The notes beneath the pieces were generated by a model. It did no database searches. It was given only the letters and a program-made list of their open reading frames with translations, and was not told the DNA's origin. The position numbers and the translations under genes were made by a program. DNA of 7,071 nucleotides from Deltaproteobacteria bacterium (GTDB lineage Bacteria > Desulfobacterota_B > Binatia > Bin18), in NCBI GenBank assembly GCA_012271025.1, contig JAAXHF010000666.1, positions 1 to 7,071 on the forward strand. Direction: 5' to 3'. Shown one piece after another: positions 1 through 5,565 of this stretch; positions within the stretch are counted from its first letter, which is position 1; the number at the start of each line of letters is the position of its first letter.

Positions 1-18
1 GGCCGGGGTGGGTGCCTT

Positions 19-47
19 TTGCATCACACGTCTGAAGGGGGTACAAA
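19..47 (+). promoter_or_regulatory. Candidate sigma70-like promoter for the M81/VOC operon
   Basis: TTGCAT at 19-24 and TACAAA at 42-47 are separated by exactly 17 bases. They match the bacterial -35 and -10 consensus at 3 of 6 and 4 of 6 positions. The predicted start site near 54 leaves a leader of about 30 bases containing the strong ribosome binding site at 69-77. Assigned by eye only; a chance match is possible. Confidence 0.3.
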
Positions 48-68
48 GGGCGGGCCTTGGCGTATACC

Positions 69-77
69 GGAGGAGGG
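69..77 (+). promoter_or_regulatory. Ribosome binding site that fixes the M81 start
   Basis: GGAGGAGGG lies 7 bases before the ATG at 85. The reading frame is open further upstream to a TTG at 19, but that codon has no comparable site, and the family-typical N-terminus begins at the ATG. Confidence 0.8.
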
Positions 78-84
78 CTGTGTC

Positions 85-1548
85 ATGCGTGTTGCCGTGG
101 GTGGATATCTCACCTGTACCAATTCCTTCGCCACCCAGACGGTGGGCTTGGAACGCTTCCAGGCCGCCACCCTGAGCGGCGAGCGGCTGCTCAGAACCGG
201 ACGTGGCTGGAGTGCGATTGGCGGGCTTGCCGATGTTGCCAGGGCCGAGGGCTGGGAGCTGGCGCCGCTCCAGTTCATCCTGCCCGGCATCGGCGGCAAG
301 ATCAGCCCCGAGGCCCACGACTATGCCAAAGACTCCTTCCGTTCCCTGCTGCGTCAGGCCGGCAGCGTGGACGGGGTGTTTTTGCAGCTCCACGGCGCGG
401 CCGCAGCCGAGCATGTGGATGACTGCGAGGGAGATTTCCTGGCTGCGGTGCGCGAGGTGCTGGGAGACACGACACCGCTTATTGCCTCCCTGGACGGCCA
501 TGCCAACGTCACCCCCCTTATGGTTGAGCGGGCCAGTCTGCTGATCGGCGTCAAGACCAACCCGCACTATGATTTTGTGGCGGTTGGACGCGCGGCCGGC
601 CGGGCGATGGCCGGCATGTTTGCCGGTAGCCTGTCGCCGACCAGCGCCTGGGCTCAACCGGCCCTGGCTCCGGCCCTGCAAAAGCTGTATATCGCCCCCG
701 GCTGGCCCATGGATCAGCTCATGCGTCAGGCGCGTAACCTGGTGGCCGGTGATGCGCGTGTGGTGGATGTCTCGCTGCTGGGCGGCTTCTTCTGTTCCGA
801 TATCCCCGAGACCGGGATCAGCGTCACCGTGACCACCGACCGGGAGCCCGGTCTGGCCCGGGAGCTTGCCGAACAGATCTCGGAAGCCTGCTGGGCCAAG
901 CGCCACGCGTTTCAGGTTGATGTCGTGTCGGTAGAGGACGGGGTTCGCGAAGCGATCGAGACCGCAGAGGGGCCGGTCGTGCTGGGTGACCTGGCTGACA
1001 GCGGTGGAGCCGGGACGCCCGGAGACGGAACGGTGCTGTTGGCCGAGCTGCTGAAACAGAACGCGCAGGGTGCGGTGGTCGGCAATATCACCGACCCGGC
1101 CGCGGTCCAGGACGCGATCCGCGCCGGGATCGGTCACCAGGTCACACTCACAGTTGGTGGCAAGGTTGATCGTTTCCACGGCGAGCCGGTACAGATCAGC
1201 GGCAAGGTGCGGGTGAGCCACGACGGGCGGTATACTGCCGCCACCCGGTTCAACGCCGGCAACTACCGCCGGGGAGCGACCGTTGTCGTGGACTGCGGCG
1301 GGGTGGAGGTGATTCTGACCTCACGGCCAACCCACGGCTTTGAGGTCAACCATTTCCGCAGCCTGGGTATTGAGCCGACCGCCCGGCAGATTCTCACCTG
1401 TAAATCAGAGCTGCAACACCGAGCCGCGTTTGAGGGCATCGCCAGCAAGATTATCGATGTGGATACGCCGGGGCTGGCCAACCAGATTCCGGGTCGCCTG
1501 CCGCATAGGAAGATTCGCCGTCCGGTGTTTCCGTTGGACGATATCTGA
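85..1548 (+). CDS. M81 family metallopeptidase (MlrC/microcystinase-C-like), 487 aa
   Basis: This is a member of the M81/MlrC family of zinc-dependent hydrolases (DUF1485 N-terminal plus MlrC C-terminal region), probably cytoplasmic, as no signal peptide is seen. Visible family signatures are LQLHGA (H103), DDCEGDFL (112-119), SLDGHANVT (D137, H139), NPHYD (H161), LGDLADSGGAGTPGDGT near residue 310 and a C-terminal TSRPTHGFEVNHF...GIEP block. The H-34-D-2-H-22-H spacing equals that recalled for the MlrC ligands H150, D184, H186 and H208, so zinc binding is likely kept. The N-terminal motif, usually HETNTF, reads TCTNSF here (residues 10-15), so the conserved His-Glu pair is Thr-Cys. The length is normal for the family. 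Microcystinase activity is not implied: many homologues act on unknown peptides or amides. The VOC gene follows after 20 bases and is probably cotranscribed. Confidence 0.9.
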   Translation: MRVAVGGYLTCTNSFATQTVGLERFQAATLSGERLLRTGRGWSAIGGLADVARAEGWELAPLQFILPGIGGKISPEAHDYAKDSFRSLLRQAGSVDGVFLQLHGAAAAEHVDDCEGDFLAAVREVLGDTTPLIASLDGHANVTPLMVERASLLIGVKTNPHYDFVAVGRAAGRAMAGMFAGSLSPTSAWAQPALAPALQKLYIAPGWPMDQLMRQARNLVAGDARVVDVSLLGGFFCSDIPETGISVTVTTDREPGLARELAEQISEACWAKRHAFQVDVVSVEDGVREAIETAEGPVVLGDLADSGGAGTPGDGTVLLAELLKQNAQGAVVGNITDPAAVQDAIRAGIGHQVTLTVGGKVDRFHGEPVQISGKVRVSHDGRYTAATRFNAGNYRRGATVVVDCGGVEVILTSRPTHGFEVNHFRSLGIEPTARQILTCKSELQHRAAFEGIASKIIDVDTPGLANQIPGRLPHRKIRRPVFPLDDI

Positions 1549-1568
1549 AGCCTGGAAGGGGAGCGACC

Positions 1569-2009
1569 ATGAACATTCGTCAAATCGACCACATCGGGAT
1601 TGCGGTGCGAGACCTGGACAAATTCCTCACCCTGTTTGGCGACATCCTGGGGCTGGAGATCCACGACCGTGAGGACGCCGACCCCTACGGCGGGCTGCGC
1701 AGCGCGTTTGCCAGGATTGGCGAGACCGATTTTGAGTTTCTCCAGGATCGGGCACCGGATACGGACGACAAGCGTATTGACCAGCGCGACATTGCCCGCT
1801 GGATCGAGAAGCGGGGCGAGGGTATCCACCACATTGCGCTGCGCGTTACCGATATTGAGGAGGCGATTCAAGACGCGCGGGCCAAAGGGCTGCGTGTGCT
1901 CGACGACACCGGACGACCCGGTGCCCGGGGCTCAAAAATTGCCTTTATCCATCCCAAAAGCACGGGCGGAATTCTGTTCCATTTTGTGGAGCGCCAGGAT
2001 GAGCAGTAG
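1569..2009 (+). CDS. VOC family protein, methylmalonyl-CoA epimerase-like, 146 aa
   Basis: This is a small vicinal-oxygen-chelate protein resembling methylmalonyl-CoA epimerase, which interconverts the 2R and 2S forms of methylmalonyl-CoA in propionate metabolism. Visible signatures are IDHIGIAVRDL (H8), DFEFLQ (E56), KRGEGIHHIALRV (H87/H88), a GARGSKIAFIHPKS block (118-131) and GGILFHFVE at the end. The epimerase family usually ends in GVLxEL, where the Glu is a metal ligand or catalytic base; here the aligned residue is His138. The fold and length fit the family, but the substrate is uncertain: it could be an epimerase variant or another VOC enzyme. GGAAGGGGAG at 1554-1563 is the ribosome binding site for the ATG. 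The 20-base gap after the M81 hydrolase suggests one operon; no methylmalonyl-CoA mutase gene is in the window. Confidence 0.82.
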   Translation: MNIRQIDHIGIAVRDLDKFLTLFGDILGLEIHDREDADPYGGLRSAFARIGETDFEFLQDRAPDTDDKRIDQRDIARWIEKRGEGIHHIALRVTDIEEAIQDARAKGLRVLDDTGRPGARGSKIAFIHPKSTGGILFHFVERQDEQ

Positions 2010-2033
2010 ATGAGCAGGCTGAGCCAAATGAGC

Positions 2034-2055
2034 CATAGACTGCATAGACTGCATA
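2034..2055. repeat. Short tandem repeat of CATAGACTG in the convergent gap
   Basis: Two perfect copies of CATAGACTG (2034-2042 and 2043-2051) are followed by a partial CATA. Just upstream, ATGAGCAG occurs twice (1999-2006 and 2010-2017), flanking the TAG stop of the VOC gene. The 84-base gap between the convergent VOC and MFS genes shows no hairpin with a T-run, so no terminator is called. Confidence 0.6.
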
Positions 2056-2093
2056 CGCTTCGGCCGCTTGCACCCACCCCGGCCCTCTGTCCC

Positions 2094-3395
2094 CTATTGC
2101 CTGTCGTGCAGAAGATGCAGGTTGAGGCTCACCCACACTGCGGCGCCCAGACAGCCCGCGCCGGTCAGGGCGACGGTCAGGGGTGCGCCGATGTAGGGCG
2201 CCACGCTGCCTGACAACAGGCTGCCGACCGGGGCGGCGCCCATAATCATGATGAAGTACAGGCTCATCACCCGGCCCCGCAGGTGGTCTGGAGCAATCGT
2301 TTGCAGCAGGGTGTTGACGGCAGCCATCGGGACCATAAAGCCTGAGCCGACCAGGGGCAGGATCAGCAGCGACAGCCACAGGTTACGGGAGTAGGCAAAC
2401 AGGATGAGCCCCAGGCCAAACCGGACCAGGGCAAACGCAATCGCTCGACCCAGCCTGTCGGTCCCGCGATGCCGGGCCAGAAAACTGACCCCGATCACCG
2501 CGCCGATCCCGGCCGCGCCCATGAGCAGGCCCATGCCGCTCGGCCCGCTGTTGAGAATATCCTTGGCAAACACCGGCATGAGAACGGTATAGGGGGTGCT
2601 GAGCAGGCCGACCAGACCGATCAGGATCAGGGGCAGGCGGATGGACGGCGTCTGGACGGCGTACACAATCCCCTCGTGGATAAAGGCCGACACCGACCTT
2701 TTTGAGGCGGCGGTGCGGGTCCGGGGCGGCAGCCGCATGGCCAGAAACCCGCCGATAATGGCCAGGTAGGACAGCGCGTTGACCGAAAAACACGCCCCTT
2801 CTCCGGCATAGGCCACGACAATGCCGGCCAGCGCTGGACCCAGAATCCGGGCGCCGTTGACCAGGGCCGAGTTGAGCGCAATCGCGCTGGGCAAATCCTC
2901 TCGGCCGACAATTTCCATCAGAAAACTCTGCCGGGCCGGCATCTCAAAGCTCTGGACTATCCCGGCAAACAGCGCCAGAAAAAACACCTGCCAGGCCGTA
3001 ATCCAGCCACCCAGGGTCAGGACGCTCAACACCGCAGCCTGGAGCATGGCCAGCACGAGCATGAGCAGGATGACGTGGTAGCGATTGAAGCGGTCGGCCA
3101 CCACGCCCGCCAACAGGCCGAGCAGCAGGGAGGGCAACTGCCCGGCAAACGACACCAGGCCGAGCATGAATGCGGACTGGGTCAGCTGGTAGACCAGCCA
3201 GCCCTGGGCCACCCATTGCATCCAGAAGCCGGTCCGGGAGACGAACTGGCCGACAAAGAACAGCCGGAAGTTGCGGTGCTGGAGCGCGCGCAGACTGTAG
3301 GGCAGCTGCCAGCCGAAGGCGCTGGCCGGTGCAGACGGTGCAGGTTCGGATTCTTGGAGTTGTGTGTGGGCGAGAGGTGCCGGCTTGGATACCAC
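2094..3395 (-). CDS. MFS transporter, MFS_3/EntS-like exporter family, 433 aa
   Basis: This is an inner-membrane major facilitator superfamily protein of the MFS_3 type, the group containing the enterobactin exporter EntS and many uncharacterised drug or metabolite exporters. Family features in order are LRALQHRNFRLFFVGQ (36-50), motif A-like GVVADRFNRY (97-106), PARQSFLMEIVGREDL (153-168), LNSALVNGARILGPALAG (174-191) and APDHLRGRVMSLY (368-380), with about 12 hydrophobic segments. The first 30 residues are a Pro/Ala-rich cytoplasmic tail. The GTG start is forced: an in-frame TAG lies three codons upstream and no in-frame ATG, GTG or TTG occurs before the first membrane helix. No clear ribosome binding site precedes it, and the predicted promoter places the RNA start at the GTG. 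The gene diverges from the LLM oxidoreductase. The substrate cannot be inferred. Confidence 0.93.
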   Translation of the reverse strand: MVSKPAPLAHTQLQESEPAPSAPASAFGWQLPYSLRALQHRNFRLFFVGQFVSRTGFWMQWVAQGWLVYQLTQSAFMLGLVSFAGQLPSLLLGLLAGVVADRFNRYHVILLMLVLAMLQAAVLSVLTLGGWITAWQVFFLALFAGIVQSFEMPARQSFLMEIVGREDLPSAIALNSALVNGARILGPALAGIVVAYAGEGACFSVNALSYLAIIGGFLAMRLPPRTRTAASKRSVSAFIHEGIVYAVQTPSIRLPLILIGLVGLLSTPYTVLMPVFAKDILNSGPSGMGLLMGAAGIGAVIGVSFLARHRGTDRLGRAIAFALVRFGLGLILFAYSRNLWLSLLILPLVGSGFMVPMAAVNTLLQTIAPDHLRGRVMSLYFIMIMGAAPVGSLLSGSVAPYIGAPLTVALTGAGCLGAAVWVSLNLHLLHDRQ

Positions 3396-3401
3396 GGCCT
3401 G

Positions 3402-3430
3402 AACCTATGCGCCGAGACCTGGGCTGTCAA
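3402..3430 (-). promoter_or_regulatory. Candidate promoter of the MFS gene, predicting a leaderless mRNA
   Basis: Read on the minus strand, a perfect TTGACA (-35, plus-strand 3425-3430) is followed after 17 bases by TAGGTT (-10, 3402-3407), which keeps the most conserved T1, A2 and T6. The expected start, about 7 bases downstream, falls at 3395, the first base of the GTG start codon. Confidence 0.5.
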
Positions 3431-3454
3431 TGAAAAGGGCCTGTGCCTGGCCCG

Positions 3455-3483
3455 TTGGCCCTTGTGCCGGTCCTTGGTATAAG
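3455..3483 (+). promoter_or_regulatory. Candidate promoter of the LLM oxidoreductase gene
   Basis: TTGGCC (3455-3460) and TATAAG (3478-3483) are 17 bases apart, and the -10 is preceded by TGG, giving an extended -10 (TGnTATAAG). The predicted start near 3490 gives a very short leader containing the ribosome binding site AAAGGAGGG (3491-3499). It lies back to back with the MFS promoter, with 24 bases between the two -35 boxes. Confidence 0.5.
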
Positions 3484-3506
3484 ACACCCCAAAGGAGGGC
3501 ACACGC

Positions 3507-4388
3507 ATGGAAGTTGGCGTTTTAGTGACCGCTACCGCCCAGAGCGGCGATCTGGCCGAGGTCGCCCGACGGGTCGAAGCCGAGGGCTTTGATTCGCTGT
3601 GGATTCCCGAGCATCCGGTCATTCCGGTTGGCCACCAGACCCCTTTTCCGGCGGCTGCGGACGGGCAGCTGCCGGAGCATTACAACCGCTGGGCCGACCC
3701 GTTTATCGCCCTGACCGTGGCGGCGACAGTGACCACAAAGGTCAAACTGGGGACCGGCATCTGCCTGCTGCCCGAACGGGAACCGCTGGTCACGGCCAAA
3801 ACCATCGCCAGTCTCGACCTGTACTCCGGCGGGCGGGTGGTGATCGGCGCCGGGGCCGGCTGGTTGCGGGAAGAAACCGAAGTCCTGGGAACCGAATTCC
3901 GGCTGCGCTGGAAGCGTATGCGGGAGACGGTCGAGGCGATGAAGGTCTTGTGGACCCAGCCTGAAGCCGCCTATGAGGGCGATCTGGTCCGTTTTCCGGC
4001 CGTCCGCTGCGAGCCGAAACCCGCCCAGCCCGGCGGGCCGCCGGTCCTGCTCGGCGCCCACGGCCCCAAGGCATTGGAACGGGTGGCGCGCAGCTATGAC
4101 GGCTGGTTTCCGCTGGTCCAGAGCCCCGACTCTTTTGACAGGCAGATGACAAGCCTGCGCCAGCTGACCACACAGGCGGGCCGTGACCCGGACGGCTTAC
4201 ACATCACGATCATCGTCGATCCGGGACAGGGCGGACCCTCAGAAGACGAACTCAAGCGCTACCGGGACGCCGGGGCGCAGGGCGTCGTGACCTTCTCCCA
4301 GCAGATGGGCACCGAGATTGCGGACGGCGGGGCCATGGCCTGGATTGACCGGGTGCTGCCCACGGTCGAGCGGGCGCAGCGGGTGTAG
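3507..4388 (+). CDS. LLM class F420-dependent oxidoreductase (luciferase-like), 293 aa
   Basis: This is a cytoplasmic TIM-barrel flavin/F420 oxidoreductase of the bacterial luciferase-like superfamily, closest in pattern to the Rv2161c-type F420 subfamily (TIGR03619). Visible features are an ARRVEAEGFDSLWIPEH block (20-36), KVKLGTGICLLPEREPLVTAKTIASLD (78-104), the cofactor-loop sequence SGGRVVIGAGAGWLREE (107-123), RWKRMRETVEAMKVLW (134-149), and PPVLLGAHGPKALERVARSYDGW (178-200). The length is typical. AAAGGAGGG 7 bases upstream supports the ATG at 3507. F420 rather than FMN use is inferred from the subfamily pattern, and the substrate is unknown; such enzymes reduce or oxidise diverse metabolites. 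It is divergent from an exporter gene, which could mean shared control, but the sequence does not prove a functional link. Confidence 0.92.
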   Translation: MEVGVLVTATAQSGDLAEVARRVEAEGFDSLWIPEHPVIPVGHQTPFPAAADGQLPEHYNRWADPFIALTVAATVTTKVKLGTGICLLPEREPLVTAKTIASLDLYSGGRVVIGAGAGWLREETEVLGTEFRLRWKRMRETVEAMKVLWTQPEAAYEGDLVRFPAVRCEPKPAQPGGPPVLLGAHGPKALERVARSYDGWFPLVQSPDSFDRQMTSLRQLTTQAGRDPDGLHITIIVDPGQGGPSEDELKRYRDAGAQGVVTFSQQMGTEIADGGAMAWIDRVLPTVERAQRV

Positions 4389-4402
4389 GCGCGGGTAATA
4401 GA

Positions 4403-4418
4403 GGACGCTATCACGTCC
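4403..4418 (+). other. Weak hairpin after the LLM gene
   Basis: GGACG (4403-4407) and CGTCC (4414-4418) can pair around a six-base loop, 14 bases after the stop codon. There is no T-run after it, so it is at best a weak transcript-end structure and is not called a terminator. Confidence 0.3.
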
Positions 4419-4462
4419 GGCATCCCTGCTTCGAATTCGCTCCGCCCTTCGGCTCTGCTCAG

Positions 4463-4502
4463 GACAGGCTCATGCTTCGACTGCGCCCCTTCGACAGGCT
4501 CA
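4463..4502. repeat. Direct repeat GACAGGCTCA, partial second copy of the adjacent element
   Basis: GACAGGCTCA occurs at 4463-4472 and again at 4493-4502, 30 bases apart. CTTCGAC follows the first copy at 4474-4480 and precedes the second. The stretch from about 4440 appears to be a degenerate copy of the left arm of the inverted-repeat element at 4487-4573. Confidence 0.55.
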
Positions 4503-4573
4503 GGGCTAGGTTCAGCACGAATGGGAGGCCGTTGGTCCTGAGCGTCAGGCGCAATGCGTCTGACGTCGAAGGG
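4487..4573. repeat. Interspersed inverted-repeat element (CCTTCGACAGGCTCAGG type)
   Basis: The left arm CCCTTCGACAGGCTCAGG (4487-4504) is mirrored by CCTGAGC (4537-4543) and GTCGAAGGG (4565-4573): 9-base outer and 7-base inner arms are perfectly complementary. Similar sequences are, from memory, widespread intergenic repeats in many environmental bacterial genomes. Here the two right-arm parts are separated by 21 bases (4544-4564) that form their own hairpin. The element lies between the convergent ends of the LLM gene and the lipoprotein gene, where it could fold in transcripts from either strand. No open reading frame is present in the gap 4389-4595. Confidence 0.8.
4544..4564. other. Nested perfect-size hairpin inside the repeat element
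   Basis: GTCAGGCGCA (4544-4553) and TGCGTCTGAC (4555-4564) pair over 10 positions with a single G-T mismatch, around one base. It sits exactly between the inner and outer parts of the right arm of the larger inverted repeat. Confidence 0.6.
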
Positions 4574-4595
4574 CTACACAGTATCGTAATTTGCG

Positions 4596-5315
4596 CTAGC
4601 GCGCAGGTAACGCCTTCCCAATAGACGAGAACGGCTGAGTCCGGCCGATAGCCGTGGCGAGCGGCCCGGCGCGCGTGTCCGCTGTTCGGTCCCGGCCTAG
4701 GCTCGGCGCGGGCGGCGGGGGTGGCAGATCGGGCACCGCAGCAGCCAGATTGCGGCCCAGGTCATCAATGGCGCGCACCATTTGTTCGTCGGTGATATGG
4801 CGCAGCGTCATCACCGTCCCTGCCACGATGCCGAGAGGGGAGAACGGCACGCCGCCTCGGCGGAGACGGGTACGGTACGTCGCCTTAACCAGGGTCCGGC
4901 CGGTGTCGGTCTCAATCAGCAGAATCCCGCCGTCCAAGGCAATATCGGCGTACACGCCCAGATACAGCCGCCGGGCCCGGGAGACGAGCCCGTACGCCAG
5001 GGCGTGACAGCTCAGGATTTCGCCCAGCGACTGGGCCGGCAGCTGGCGCCAGTCCGCCGGGAGGTTCGTGTCGATCTCGTGCAGTTCGACATCGCGAAAG
5101 CGCTTGGTACTCAGGTGGCCGGCAAAGCTCCGGCGAACCTGGCGCCCGACCTCGGGCTGGTCGGTCTCGTTGGTAAAGGGCAGGACACATAGCCACCGGG
5201 GGCTCGCCCCCTGTTGGCTCCAGGCCACAAACTGAGAGGACGGCGGAGCCGGCTTGTGCGGGCCACACGCCGTACACATCGCCACCAGCCACACCACCCC
5301 GATCCACCGCTGCAT
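4596..5315 (-). CDS. DUF799/GNA1162-like putative lipoprotein, 239 aa
   Basis: This is a predicted lipoprotein of unknown role. The N-terminus MQRWIGVVWLVAMCTACGP is a lipoprotein-type signal: R3, a hydrophobic stretch, then Cys17 after C-T-A (Cys14 is the alternative acylation site). The mature part resembles the DUF799/GNA1162 and CsgG-like group of outer-membrane-associated lipoproteins: WLCVLPFTNETDQPEVGRQVR (41-61), a CHALAYGLVSRARRLY block (103-118), IETDTGRTLVKATYRTR (134-150) and GGVPFSPLGIVAGT (154-167). Residues 198-203 are a proline run, followed by a basic, low-complexity tail that is probably disordered. The ATG at 5315 is chosen for its near-perfect AGGAGGTGA site; an in-frame ATG at 5339 would add 8 residues and also has GGAGG upstream. 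The family call comes from pattern recall, not a search. Confidence 0.72.
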   Translation of the reverse strand: MQRWIGVVWLVAMCTACGPHKPAPPSSQFVAWSQQGASPRWLCVLPFTNETDQPEVGRQVRRSFAGHLSTKRFRDVELHEIDTNLPADWRQLPAQSLGEILSCHALAYGLVSRARRLYLGVYADIALDGGILLIETDTGRTLVKATYRTRLRRGGVPFSPLGIVAGTVMTLRHITDEQMVRAIDDLGRNLAAAVPDLPPPPPAPSLGRDRTADTRAGPLATAIGRTQPFSSIGKALPAR

Positions 5316-5317
5316 CC

Positions 5318-5326
5318 TCACCTCCT
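5318..5326 (-). promoter_or_regulatory. Strong ribosome binding site of the lipoprotein gene
   Basis: On the minus strand AGGAGGTGA is fully complementary to the usual 16S rRNA 3' end and ends 2 bases before the ATG at 5315. It favours this start over the in-frame ATG at 5339. No convincing promoter was found for this gene in the 250 bases up to the nuclease gene. Confidence 0.75.
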
Positions 5327-5468
5327 GCCCCGACCGCATCGGGCTCCTCCATACCTCAATCCCGCCCGGAAAGATATGGCCCCGCCCTGGGGGTCGTACT
5401 GCCCGGTCTCCCCCGCGCGAGTTGCCGCGCGGCCTGGACACCACTTGACGAGCGGCGCGTTCGGTCCG

Positions 5469-5497
5469 TTGGCGGGCGTCCCGGTTCCTGCTATGAG
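5469..5497 (+). promoter_or_regulatory. Candidate promoter of the nuclease gene
   Basis: TTGGCG (5469-5474) and TATGAG (5492-5497) are 17 bases apart, each matching consensus at 4 of 6 positions, with TGC before the -10 (extended -10 form). The predicted start near 5504 gives a leader of about 60 bases that begins with the hairpin at 5503-5526. Confidence 0.35.
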
Positions 5498-5502
5498 TTC
5501 TG

Positions 5503-5526
5503 CACAAACAGGTGCTGCCCTTTGTG
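5503..5526 (+). other. Hairpin in the nuclease gene leader
   Basis: CACAAA (5503-5508) pairs with TTTGTG (5521-5526), with an inner GG/CC pairing at 5511-5512 and 5518-5519. It lies at the predicted 5' end of the nuclease mRNA. No T-run follows, so it is not a clear attenuator. Confidence 0.35.
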
Positions 5527-5565
5527 TCGATAGCCCCTACAGACCCGCGCCGATGAAGACGACTC

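Noticed and set aside
19..84. N-terminal extension of the M81 protein from a TTG at 19
   Set aside because: The strong ribosome binding site at 69-77 and the family-typical N-terminus both point to the ATG at 85. The TTG also overlaps a candidate -35 box.
1263..1871. 202-aa minus-strand open frame across the M81/VOC junction
   Set aside because: It lies antisense to two well-supported genes and shows no family pattern; long shadow frames are expected at high GC.
2010..2213. 67-aa plus-strand frame after the VOC stop
   Set aside because: It is made largely of the short repeats and then runs antisense to the end of the MFS gene; no ribosome binding site.
3182..3622. 146-aa minus-strand frame spanning the divergent promoter region
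   Set aside because: It overlaps the start of the MFS gene in another frame and the start of the LLM gene on the opposite strand, with no domain pattern.
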